A stretch of DNA of 5,911 nt, taken from positions 1 to 5,911 of the forward strand of contig JAUUYD010000166.1 in assembly GCA_030590585.1 (NCBI GenBank). The letters run 5' to 3'. Below, in pieces: positions 1-4,966 of this stretch. Each line of letters opens with the position of its first letter. Positions within the stretch are counted from its first letter, which is position 1. This DNA is from Spirochaeta sp. (GTDB taxonomy: Bacteria; Spirochaetota; Spirochaetia; Spirochaetales_E; Spirochaetaceae_B). Made by a program: the position numbers and the translations under genes. The notes under the pieces were generated by a model that did no database searches, was not told the origin of the DNA, and saw only the letters and a program-made list of their open reading frames with translations.

Positions 1-302
1 GTATGAACCTCTTTCCATTCACCCTCAAAATTAACTTCTTTCACATCCGTGCCCTTGAACCTGACACCGAATTTCTTGGCCTGGGCCTGAAACTTTTCCA
101 TCAGCCCGAGGCCTGTTGTTCCTTCGGGAAATCCTGGAAAATTCTCAATCTCATTTGTATAAGTAGCTAATCCACCGACAAGTCCCTTCTCTATCAGAAG
201 AGTATTCAGCCTGGCCCTGCCGCAGTAGATTGCAGCAGTAAGACCCGCGGCACCGCCACCAATGATAACAACATCGTATCGTTCTCTTTTTTTTTCTCGC
301 AT
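1..302 (-). CDS. Thioredoxin-reductase-like FAD/NAD(P)H flavoprotein, N-terminal 100 residues (cut by window edge)
   Basis: This is the N-terminal part of a pyridine nucleotide-disulfide oxidoreductase of the TrxB type; the rest lies left of the window. After a short charged leader (MREKKRERYD) comes VVIIGGGAAG (residues 11-20), the Rossmann GxGxxG motif that binds the ADP part of FAD. NEIENFPGFPEG (50-61) matches the TrxB-type signature around IENFPG. The sequence before it is GGLATYTN, where classical TrxB usually has GGQ, so it may be a TrxB relative rather than the housekeeping enzyme. The CxxC redox centre and NADPH domain would lie beyond the edge, so a disulfide reductase activity cannot be confirmed. 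The ATG at 302 has an AGAGGT ribosome site about 11 nt upstream and lies 18 bp after the preceding membrane-protein gene, so it is very likely the last visible gene of the sulfur operon. It could supply electrons to a sulfur carrier or reduce a persulfide; that role is inferred from context only. Confidence 0.85.
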   Translation of the reverse strand, partial: MREKKRERYDVVIIGGGAAGLTAAIYCGRARLNTLLIEKGLVGGLATYTNEIENFPGFPEGTTGLGLMEKFQAQAKKFGVRFKGTDVKEVNFEGEWKEVH

Positions 303-320
303 TTTCTTTATTGACCTCTT

Positions 321-866
321 CTACATGAAGTACTTGACGAGTAATTTACTGCCGGTAATGGCACCAAGGAACAGAAAAACCGCATATACCCAGCCCGAAA
401 GGGAAAGGGAGGCAATACCACTGAAAAGAGCTCCAATGTTACAACCGAAGCCTATCCTGGCACCGTAACCCATCAGTAAACCGCCAATCACAGCTGCGAC
501 AACCTGTTTCCAGGTCTTGATTTTTTTAAACTTGAACCCGCTGGCAATAAGAGTGGCAAATAATGCACCGGCAATCAGTCCCAGATTACGAAATGTACCC
601 GGATCCACCAATGGCCCCGCGGCCAATTTCGCCTGAGCCGCATCTGAGGCAAAGTAATACCACTTGTCCACAGATCCGCCGACCAGTTCGTATAACCATG
701 CACCCCAATCTGCCAGAGTACCTGAGACACCCCAGGGAGTTCCCGTAGATGCCAAAGAGACAATCTGGAAAACAGACAGGAGTATGGCCCCGGTAACATA
801 GGGCCAGGCATCTTTGAGCCAGGCCTTGTAATAAGGATCCGATTTAATTTTGTCAAATACTTTCAT
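321..866 (-). CDS. YeeE/YedE (TsuA-type) sulfur transporter, second half-protein
   Basis: A 181-residue integral membrane protein of the YeeE/YedE family, whose characterised members import thiosulfate or related reduced sulfur across the inner membrane. Hydrophobic segments lie at about 22-41, 95-110, 119-136 and 154-175. The family signature is GYGARIGFGCNIGALFSG (133-150) with the only cysteine, C142, followed by the LSGWVYAVFLFLGAITG helix (156-172). A hydrophilic stretch at 50-92 is probably a loop. Full-length TsuA-type proteins are roughly twice this size, and this one matches the C-terminal half. The N-terminal half appears to be the protein encoded at 1151-1861, two genes upstream. 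The ATG at 866 has AGGA about 11 nt upstream. It lies 39 bp after the TusA gene and 18 bp before the flavoprotein. The family call is strong; the transported substrate (thiosulfate, sulfide, polysulfide or selenium species) is not shown by the sequence. Confidence 0.87.
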   Translation of the reverse strand: MKVFDKIKSDPYYKAWLKDAWPYVTGAILLSVFQIVSLASTGTPWGVSGTLADWGAWLYELVGGSVDKWYYFASDAAQAKLAAGPLVDPGTFRNLGLIAGALFATLIASGFKFKKIKTWKQVVAAVIGGLLMGYGARIGFGCNIGALFSGIASLSLSGWVYAVFLFLGAITGSKLLVKYFM

Positions 867-905
867 TACATCACAGTCCTGATATTTATTTATTAGCGTC
901 TGAAG

Positions 906-1136
906 CTATTTAACCTTCTCGATAATCACTTCCCATTCACCATCATCAACTTCTTCAATCTCGACATTATGTCCCTGCTCACGAGCCCATTCGGGAACAT
1001 TTTTCATGGCACAGCTATGATCGATCTGCACAATCAGTACATCACCGACTTCCATACCAACAAGGGCCTTCTCTGCTTTAATCAGGGGAACGGGACAGGC
1101 TTCGCCCATACAATCCAATTCAACTTCTTTACTCAT
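906..1136 (-). CDS. TusA-family sulfur carrier protein (TsuB/YeeD-like)
   Basis: A 76-residue cytoplasmic TusA-fold protein. LDCMGEACPVPLIKAEKAL (7-25) contains the hallmark CPxP motif, with C14 expected to carry the persulfide. An extra cysteine, C9, lies five residues before it. DHSCAMKNVPEWAREQGHN (39-57) has a third cysteine, C42, and is typical of TusA relatives encoded beside YeeE/YedE transporters. TusA proteins take sulfur from a donor and pass it to acceptors such as tRNA-thiolation or molybdenum-cofactor enzymes. The version paired with TsuA (TsuB/YeeD) is needed for thiosulfate use. The start is the ATG at 1136: AGGAG lies 8 nt upstream, and the protein then aligns with the family from its first strand. 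A longer in-frame reading from 1250 would run through the upstream transporter gene and is rejected. The gene lies 14 bp after one YeeE half and 39 bp before the other, which suggests a carrier docking on the split channel. Confidence 0.93.
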   Translation of the reverse strand: MSKEVELDCMGEACPVPLIKAEKALVGMEVGDVLIVQIDHSCAMKNVPEWAREQGHNVEIEEVDDGEWEVIIEKVK

Positions 1137-1150
1137 ATCTTTACTCCTAT

Positions 1151-1861
1151 TTAATGACCACCAGATGCATTCTTGCGTTTTGCCCACTTGTCGGCGGCAA
1201 TCCACAACAAAGCAATGATAATTAGCTGTATTACTACAGCCCCAACCCATCCAAATACATCAGGTAGAAAGACTGAGGGGCCGCGAACGATGAAATTCAG
1301 TTTCCACCAACCGAAATGTGCCGCACCCAGCAGGGATCCGACAATAAAGAAGAATAAAGAGAGTACTTGCATCCCGAAACCTTCTCCTACCCGCATCAGG
1401 GTTCCCGAAGCACAACCTCCGGCAATGACCATCCCGATACCAAACATAAATGCACCGACAGCAGTTGCCAGACTGATTGGAACGACGTATGACTGCCCCG
1501 GAATCGGCAGTCCTTTTACGAAAGCGCCATACTTGATTGCCGCAAATCCAATTGTTGTAAGCGCAAAAGCCGTTAATACTGCTTTTGTCAGACTTGTACT
1601 TCCCGTTAAATAGGGATCGCGCATTGATGCTGTAAAACAAAACCGGGATCTTTGAAGAATGAAACCGAAAGTACTGCCCAGCAGCCAGAATAGAGCAACA
1701 TTATTTCCAACTGTTTTAGCCAGAAGAACTCCGACTGCGGCAATAAGAAGGAATGCAAGGATTCCCACTGGAATCTGATTTTTCTTTTTTTTCCGTGTAC
1801 GTGTCCGGCTGCTGCGCTGTATACCACCTGAGCGATTCGCAGTTTGAGACTCATCTCCCAT
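1151..1861 (-). CDS. YeeE/YedE (TsuA-type) sulfur transporter, first half-protein
   Basis: A 236-residue membrane protein and the first gene of the sulfur operon. Residues 1-29 form a hydrophilic tail ending in a basic run (RTRTRKKKKNQ). Hydrophobic segments follow at about 30-49, 54-70, 92-113, 126-147, 164-182 and 203-222. Two YeeE/YedE signatures are visible: LQRSRFCFTASMRDPYLTGS (69-88, C75), and AGGCASGTLMRVGEGF (147-162, C150). These match the first two conserved cysteines of the TsuA thiosulfate channel, which are about 70 residues apart in that family; here the distance is 75. The third conserved cysteine is in the separate protein at 321-866. The ATG at 1861 was chosen because a seven-G run with a 5-nt spacer precedes it. 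An in-frame ATG at 1882 (adding MLIGGAY) and one further upstream at 1918 are possible but lack a ribosome site. The basic tail should face the cytoplasm by the positive-inside rule. The transport role is established for the family; the substrate is inferred. Confidence 0.86.
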   Translation of the reverse strand: MGDESQTANRSGGIQRSSRTRTRKKKKNQIPVGILAFLLIAAVGVLLAKTVGNNVALFWLLGSTFGFILQRSRFCFTASMRDPYLTGSTSLTKAVLTAFALTTIGFAAIKYGAFVKGLPIPGQSYVVPISLATAVGAFMFGIGMVIAGGCASGTLMRVGEGFGMQVLSLFFFIVGSLLGAAHFGWWKLNFIVRGPSVFLPDVFGWVGAVVIQLIIIALLWIAADKWAKRKNASGGH

Positions 1862-1866
1862 GTATG

Positions 1867-1873
1867 CCCCCCC
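1867..1873 (-). promoter_or_regulatory. Seven-G tract acting as ribosome binding site of the first YeeE gene
   Basis: On the minus strand seven consecutive G residues lie 5 nt before the ATG at 1861 and downstream of an alternative in-frame ATG at 1882. The tract is a plausible anti-anti-Shine-Dalgarno match and is the reason for choosing the start at 1861. Homopolymeric G runs can slip. A length change here would alter ribosome-site quality or spacing for the 1861 start, or shift the frame if the 1882 start were used. No evidence of actual variation can be seen in one sequence. Confidence 0.45.
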
Positions 1874-1880
1874 AATTAAC

Positions 1881-1922
1881 ATTCTTGAATAGTCGTAATA
1901 TACAATATACGGCTTCAAGAAT
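1881..1922. promoter_or_regulatory. Operator candidate: 9-bp inverted repeat flanking AT-rich core
   Basis: ATTCTTGAA (1881-1889) and its exact reverse complement TTCAAGAAT (1914-1922) are separated by 24 bp, giving a centre-to-centre distance of 33 bp, about three helical turns. Each arm is itself nearly symmetrical (TTCNNGAA). Between them AATATAC occurs twice in tandem (1897-1903 and 1904-1910). The element is 20 bp from the chosen start of the first YeeE gene, where a promoter for the sulfur operon should lie, so binding here would block or bend that promoter. No sensor or regulator gene is visible in the window. ArsR-type persulfide sensors (BigR/SqrR) often control such operons, but this link is speculative. 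I could not assign convincing -35 and -10 hexamers on the minus strand. Confidence 0.45.
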
Positions 1923-1964
1923 ATTTAATCTATTTTATATCGATACATAACCTACTATTTCTAT

Positions 1965-2001
1965 AATATTTATATCCTTCTTATATAAGGATTTAAATAT
2001 T
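1965..2001. repeat. 37-bp imperfect palindrome (14 of 15 pairs, 7-nt loop)
   Basis: The left arm is AATATTTA (1965-1972), T1973 and ATCCTT (1974-1979). The right arm is AAGGAT (1987-1992), T1993 and TAAATATT (1994-2001). The arms pair with a single T/T mismatch, and the loop is CTTATAT (1980-1986). It lies near the middle of the divergent intergenic region, so it is not at the 3' end of any visible gene. It could be a regulator-binding dyad serving both units, a structured leader of a long transcript, or a remnant element. The sequence shows the symmetry clearly but not the function. Confidence 0.6.
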
Positions 2002-2187
2002 TCAGTGGCATACTATATTTACTTAATCGATATGTCAAGCACGATTAAGCCTTATTCTATAAAAAAATCTTTATTTCATTTCAGTCAATGTTATTCGATC
2101 CGTTGTATCGTTATATCAAGCTGTCAATTACCCATTAAGATTGGGAGACATCTACTTATTTGCATATCCATAACCACTTTGAGAGAC

Positions 2188-2216
2188 TTGAGACAAGCTG
2201 AGGAACACTCTATATT
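2188..2216 (+). promoter_or_regulatory. malQ: Probable sigma70-type promoter of malQ
   Basis: TTGAGA (2188-2193) and TATATT (2211-2216) are separated by exactly 17 bp, close to the consensus TTGACA-N17-TATAAT. Transcription would start near 2223, giving a leader of only about 18 nt that includes the GGAAGAAGG ribosome site (2223-2231) before the ATG at 2241. A second TTGAGA-like copy lies just upstream (TTGAGAGACTTGAGAC, 2179-2194). No obvious operator is seen. Confidence 0.5.
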
Positions 2217-2240
2217 TCTTCCTGGAAGAAGGTTGCATTT

Positions 2241-3761
2241 ATGGCATTTTTTAAGCGCGCCGGTGGAATATTACTCCATCCAACAGCATTACCCGGACCC
2301 CATGGAATCGGAACCCTCGGTACAATGGCATTCTCATTTCTCAACTGGATGGAAGAAGCCGGACAGAGTTACTGGCAGATATGCCCTCTGGCACCTACAG
2401 GTTATGGCGACTCACCATACCAGGGATTCAGTGCTTTTGCCGGTAATCCGAATCTCATAGACCTGGAAGAACTGATGTCCCTTGGACTTCTCAATAAAAC
2501 CGATCTTGATCAACTTCAGGATTTACCCGACGATTATGTGAATTTCGGCCGTCTGATTCCACTAAAAAACGCTGCGCTCCAACAAGCCTGGAAGCGATAT
2601 TCATCAGGGTACCGGGCTGAGGGGATGGAAGAGGGTTTTAACGATTTCCGCGTTGAGGCGGCCCCCTGGCTTGAAGACTTCTGTTTGTTCATGGTGCTCA
2701 AGACAAGACATAACGGGCAGTCCTGGGATGAGTGGGAAGCCCCTTACAGATTCAGAGAGTCCGCAGCTTTAAGCGAAATATTAGCCCTCTCGGAAGACGA
2801 GTTGGAATACCATTCTTTTGTACAGTACCTGTTTTATCGCCAATGGTCGGAATTGAAGTCAAAGGCCAATCAGAAAGGAATCAATATCATAGGTGATCTT
2901 CCTATTTTTATTGCATTTGACTCATCTGACTGCTGGGCCAATCCCGAACTGTTCCAACTTGATAAGAGCCGGCATCCAATCAATTTTGCCGGTGTTCCAC
3001 CGGATTACTTCAGCGCTTCAGGTCAATTGTGGGGAAATCCTCTTTACGACTGGGAGCGTATGGAAAAGAACGGATTCTCCTGGTGGATTTCCATTTTGAA
3101 GAGCAAGCTTGAGCAGTTCGACGCTCTCAGAATTGATCATTTTCGTGGTTTCTCAGCCTATTGGTCTGTTCCTTACGGCGAAAATACTGCCATCAACGGG
3201 CAATGGATACCTGCACCCGGTAGTAAGTTGTTTTCAAAAGTAAGGGAAGTTCTTGGAGATTTACCCATTATTGCAGAAGATCTGGGTGTTATTACCGAGG
3301 ACGTGGTTGAACTGATTCATGAATGCGGTCTACCGGGTATGAAAGTGCTTCAGTTTGCCTTTGATTCATCAGAAGAAAATGACTATCTGCCCCATAATTA
3401 TGAAAAGAATTGTATTGTGTATACCGGCACGCATGACAACGATACAAGCGCCGGATGGTTTTCAACTGCAGCCGAACATGACAGAGAAACGGCATTATCA
3501 TATCTTAATCTTCCGCCATCAGCAGAATCAGGGGCCGTAACCGCAGCAATGGTAAGAACTGCTATTGCATCTGCAGCCAACCTTGCAATTATACCTGTTC
3601 AGGATATATTGGAGCTTGGCAGTGAGGCGCGGTTCAACACTCCGGGAACTCTGGGTGGTAACTGGATATGGAGAGCCGACGAAGAATCTTTTAACTCGGA
3701 AACAGCTGCCAGGCTTATGAAATTGACGAGAGTTTACGGCAGATTAAAGTCGAAAAAATAA
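2241..3761 (+). CDS. malQ: 4-alpha-glucanotransferase (amylomaltase, GH77)
   Basis: This cytoplasmic enzyme transfers alpha-1,4-glucan segments between maltooligosaccharides, releasing glucose and building longer chains in maltose or glycogen metabolism. The 506-residue length is that of the compact bacterial amylomaltases (Thermus type) and lacks the N-terminal extension of the approximately 690-residue E. coli MalQ. Conserved blocks run in order: GGILLHPTALPGPHGIG (8-24), PLAPTGYGDSPYQGFSAFAG (49-68), IIGDLPIFIAFDSSDCWANP (216-235), GVPPDYFSASGQLWGNP (251-267), ALRIDHFRGF (295-304), IIAEDLGVI (343-351) and YTGTHDNDT (394-402). The GH77 catalytic acids are D299 (nucleophile), E346 (acid/base) and D399 (transition-state stabiliser). 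The protein ends soon after the family's final NTPGTLGGNW block (466-475). The ATG at 2241 has GGAAGAAGG upstream. It is probably a single-gene unit with its own promoter. No maltose transport or glycogen genes are in the window, so the source of substrate is not shown. The gene is intact. Confidence 0.97.
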   Translation: MAFFKRAGGILLHPTALPGPHGIGTLGTMAFSFLNWMEEAGQSYWQICPLAPTGYGDSPYQGFSAFAGNPNLIDLEELMSLGLLNKTDLDQLQDLPDDYVNFGRLIPLKNAALQQAWKRYSSGYRAEGMEEGFNDFRVEAAPWLEDFCLFMVLKTRHNGQSWDEWEAPYRFRESAALSEILALSEDELEYHSFVQYLFYRQWSELKSKANQKGINIIGDLPIFIAFDSSDCWANPELFQLDKSRHPINFAGVPPDYFSASGQLWGNPLYDWERMEKNGFSWWISILKSKLEQFDALRIDHFRGFSAYWSVPYGENTAINGQWIPAPGSKLFSKVREVLGDLPIIAEDLGVITEDVVELIHECGLPGMKVLQFAFDSSEENDYLPHNYEKNCIVYTGTHDNDTSAGWFSTAAEHDRETALSYLNLPPSAESGAVTAAMVRTAIASAANLAIIPVQDILELGSEARFNTPGTLGGNWIWRADEESFNSETAARLMKLTRVYGRLKSKK

Positions 3762-3770
3762 TAATAACCA

Positions 3771-3806
3771 AGGTAATTACAAAAATACTCAATTTTAAAA
3801 TTACCT
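3771..3806. terminator. Weak hairpin after malQ (possible terminator)
   Basis: AGGTAATT (3771-3778) pairs perfectly with AATTACCT (3799-3806) across a 20-nt AT-rich loop, 10 bp after the malQ stop. The stem is AT-rich, the loop is large and no T-tract follows, so it is a poor intrinsic terminator. It may be a chance repeat in AT-rich sequence. Confidence 0.2.
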
Positions 3807-3927
3807 CTCCGAAAACTTTAAATCATAGCAGCTTACAGTTGGAGTGATTTTTTTAAGGTATATTACCGATAATGAGAATAATCCATACCAAAGCTCGGGA
3901 ATGGAATGGCACATCATGGAGGACGAT

Positions 3928-4122
3928 ATGCGCGATCTGCTGAAAGAATTTGAGAATAATGTGAAGGTTATCAAGGAATGGTACAGTGACGATACAGGCA
4001 AGGCCAGTGAGAGATTTGTCATAACCCGGAACGACAAAGATTTCAAATCCTACAAATCCATGAAGCGCGCAATGGATCGTGCAATTTCCCTGGCATCCAG
4101 AAAACCCCATAAAAAAAAATAG
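3928..4122 (+). CDS. Small charged hypothetical protein (64 aa)
   Basis: I do not recognise this protein. The start chosen is the ATG at 3928, because GGAGG ends 5 nt before it, the strongest ribosome site in the stretch. In-frame alternatives are ATG 3901, ATG 3916 and a GTG at 3844, the last giving 92 residues. From 3928 the protein begins MRDLLKEFENNVKVIKEWYS, has a middle DDTGKASERFVITRNDKDFK, and ends in a basic tail (RKPHKKK). It is rich in K, R, D and E, has no cysteine, no signal peptide and no membrane segment, and is probably a small soluble cytoplasmic protein with a helix at the start and another around SMKRAMDRAISLA. The basic tail could contact nucleic acid, but nothing proves it. 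It lies alone, 166 bp after malQ and 89 bp before the thioredoxin-like gene, same strand. The good ribosome site and codon-like composition support a real gene; short length leaves doubt. Confidence 0.6.
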   Translation: MRDLLKEFENNVKVIKEWYSDDTGKASERFVITRNDKDFKSYKSMKRAMDRAISLASRKPHKKK

Positions 4123-4185
4123 AAACTCAGCCTCTCTGAAATTAATCTATCAAATATTTAATGGTAGAATGATAATATATTTGTG

Positions 4186-4206
4186 TATACTGTATATTAA
4201 GAGAGG
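4186..4206 (+). promoter_or_regulatory. Possible -10 region and ribosome site of the thioredoxin-like gene
   Basis: TATACT (4186-4191) and TATATT (4193-4198) are both -10-like, and GAGAGG (4201-4206) is a ribosome site 5 nt before the ATG at 4212. No convincing -35 hexamer lies at the right distance from either, so the promoter part is tentative while the ribosome site is well supported. If TATATT were used, the leader would be only a few nucleotides long. Confidence 0.3.
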
Positions 4207-4211
4207 CATAT

Positions 4212-4730
4212 ATGCGATATAAATTATTATTAAGTCTATTTCTTGTTACCATAACCATACCGGTTTTCGCAGAATACCCCCCGACAGGATGGACCGCGAG
4301 TATAACCGAAGGCATAGCCCGGGCAGAGCGTGAAGATAAAATGCTTCTGCTTGATTTTACAGGATCCGACTGGTGTGTCTGGTGCCGGAAGCTGGATTCT
4401 GAAGTATGGAATACATCCGAGTTTAATGCCTGGGCTGAAGATAATCTGATAAAAGTATTTTTGGATTACCCTCGAAGTATTGAATTATCAGAAGATCAGT
4501 TACTGCAGAATCAACTGCTTCAGCAGTACTTCGGTGTTAAAGGCTATCCAACAATATTTCTTCTTGACAGCAACCTCACCCCGCTATTACAAACCGGATA
4601 CCGTGAAGGTGGTCCTGCAGAGTACATCCGTCATCTGAAAGAAGACCGTAACCTCAAGGTGGATTCACCTGAAGAGTTCAGTACTGCCTTTCGAGCTGTT
4701 ATTGAAGAATACATTGGACCGATAGAATGA
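4212..4730 (+). CDS. Exported thioredoxin-fold protein with WCVWC active site
   Basis: A 172-residue protein with a Sec signal peptide: MRYK, a hydrophobic core at 5-17, and likely cleavage after PVFA (17-20), leaving EYPPTGW as the mature start. The mature part is one thioredoxin-like domain. MLLLDFTGSDWCVWCRKLDS (44-63) has the redox motif CxxC at C55 and C58, and GYPTIFLLD (111-119) has the expected cis-proline, P113, facing the active site. FTGSDWCxWC is typical of the thioredoxin_7-like exported family of Gram-negative bacteria rather than of housekeeping thioredoxin (WCGPC). It probably acts in the periplasm on disulfides; its partner is unknown. The insert DYPRSIELSEDQLLQNQLLQ (85-104) between strand and helix is also common in that family. 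The ATG at 4212 has GAGAGG upstream. It is followed by the hairpin-rich gap, not by a coupled gene. Function in detail (reductase, oxidase or chaperone) cannot be told. Confidence 0.88.
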   Translation: MRYKLLLSLFLVTITIPVFAEYPPTGWTASITEGIARAEREDKMLLLDFTGSDWCVWCRKLDSEVWNTSEFNAWAEDNLIKVFLDYPRSIELSEDQLLQNQLLQQYFGVKGYPTIFLLDSNLTPLLQTGYREGGPAEYIRHLKEDRNLKVDSPEEFSTAFRAVIEEYIGPIE

Positions 4731-4738
4731 ATGGTATC

Positions 4739-4810
4739 ATACCCCAGGGCAGAGCCCTGGACCCGGAGTCGCCCTTGGCGACTCCTTTCCGCGGCAGAGC
4801 CGCGGGGTAT
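4739..4810 (+). repeat. 72-nt cloverleaf-like palindromic element: closing stem with three triloop hairpins
   Basis: A closing stem ATACC (4739-4743) with GGTAT (4806-4810) encloses three perfect hairpins. Hairpin 1 is CCAGGGC (4744-4750), loop AGA, GCCCTGG (4754-4760). Hairpin 2 is GGAGTCGCC (4765-4773), loop CTT, GGCGACTCC (4777-4785). Hairpin 3 is CCGCGGC (4789-4795), loop AGA, GCCGCGG (4799-4805). Hairpins 1 and 3 abut the closing stem, with linkers ACCC and TTT inside. Both outer hairpins share the core GGCAGAGCC while their remaining stem bases differ but still pair, as expected if the fold matters. It begins 9 bp after the stop of the thioredoxin-like gene. It is not a tRNA: there is no 7-nt anticodon loop, no T-loop and no CCA-type acceptor. 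Likely a repetitive extragenic palindrome or a structured 3' region. Confidence 0.7.
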
Positions 4811-4843
4811 TACACCATGCTTTCCCTGCGCTCATTCGGATCA

Positions 4844-4884
4844 AGGGTCGTACCGGAGGCGAGAGCCGAGGAACGATCCCGACA
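4844..4884. repeat. Palindromic repeat, copy A (GNRA-capped)
   Basis: It shares with copy B (4914-4951) the left flank AGGGTCGTACCG (4844-4855) and the right flank CGAGGAACGATCCCGACA (4867-4884), 30 identical bases in all; the centre GAGGCGAGAGC (4856-4866) differs. The flanks pair as GGGTCGT with ACGATCCC (one bulged T), then CC with GG after an A/A mismatch. The centre closes as GGC, GAGA, GCC (4858-4867), a GNRA-type tetraloop if transcribed. Such arms with variable centres resemble REP-type intergenic repeats. Confidence 0.7.
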
Positions 4885-4902
4885 GAATGAACTTATTCAT
4901 TC
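4885..4902. repeat. Simple hairpin between the two palindromic repeat copies
   Basis: GAATGAA (4885-4891) and TTCATTC (4896-4902) form a perfect 7-bp stem with loop CTTA. It directly follows copy A of the repeat and is absent after copy B, which is followed by unrelated sequence from 4952. It may be an independent element or part of a spacer. Confidence 0.55.
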
Positions 4903-4913
4903 CACTCATATTT

Positions 4914-4951
4914 AGGGTCGTACCGCAGCGTAGCGAGGAACGATCCCGACA
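4914..4951. repeat. Palindromic repeat, copy B (different centre)
   Basis: The flanks AGGGTCGTACCG (4914-4925) and CGAGGAACGATCCCGACA (4934-4951) are identical to copy A, but the centre is CAGCGTAG (4926-4933), 3 bp shorter. It can still close, as CGC (4924-4926) with GCG (4933-4935). The copies lie 70 bp apart in direct orientation. Conservation of paired arms with a changed yet still pairable centre suggests selection on structure, or spread as a mobile palindrome. Confidence 0.7.
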
Positions 4952-4966
4952 TTCGCTTGGGAATAA

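Larger units (their letters stand above)
1862..2240. other. Divergent intergenic region between the sulfur operon and malQ
   Basis: A 379-bp, strongly AT-rich gene-free stretch between two divergently transcribed units. It holds the G-run ribosome site and the inverted-repeat operator candidate of the sulfur operon, a 37-bp palindrome near its middle, and the malQ promoter at its right end, each listed separately. I see no other supported element between about 2002 and 2187. An open frame on the plus strand that starts near 2005 and runs into malQ is judged spurious. Confidence 0.7.

Noticed and set aside
906..1250. Longer TusA with an N-terminal extension from 1250
   Set aside because: The extra residues overlap the upstream YeeE gene in another frame, and the ATG at 1136 has an AGGAG site and matches the family start.
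1173..1613. Plus-strand 146-codon open frame
   Set aside because: It is antisense to the well-supported YeeE half-protein gene and shows no family motif.
2005..2460. Plus-strand open frame of 151 codons upstream of and overlapping malQ
   Set aside because: It starts in AT-rich intergenic DNA without a ribosome site, overlaps 220 bp of the certain malQ gene in another frame, and has no protein-like pattern.
3844..3927. GTG start at 3844 for the small protein gene
   Set aside because: Only a poor ribosome site precedes it, whereas the ATG at 3928 has GGAGG at good spacing; kept as an alternative, not preferred.
4765..4788. Rho-independent terminator from hairpin 2 followed by TTT
   Set aside because: Only three T residues follow the 9-bp stem and the next bases are GC-rich, so the U-tract is missing.
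4739..4810. tRNA gene, suggested by the 72-nt cloverleaf shape
   Set aside because: All three loops are 3 nt, the closing stem is 5 bp, and there is no anticodon loop, GTTC-type T-loop or discriminator/CCA end.
4844..4951. CRISPR array
   Set aside because: Only two repeat copies exist, their centres differ, and no cas gene is near; the units are palindromes, not CRISPR repeats with unique spacers.
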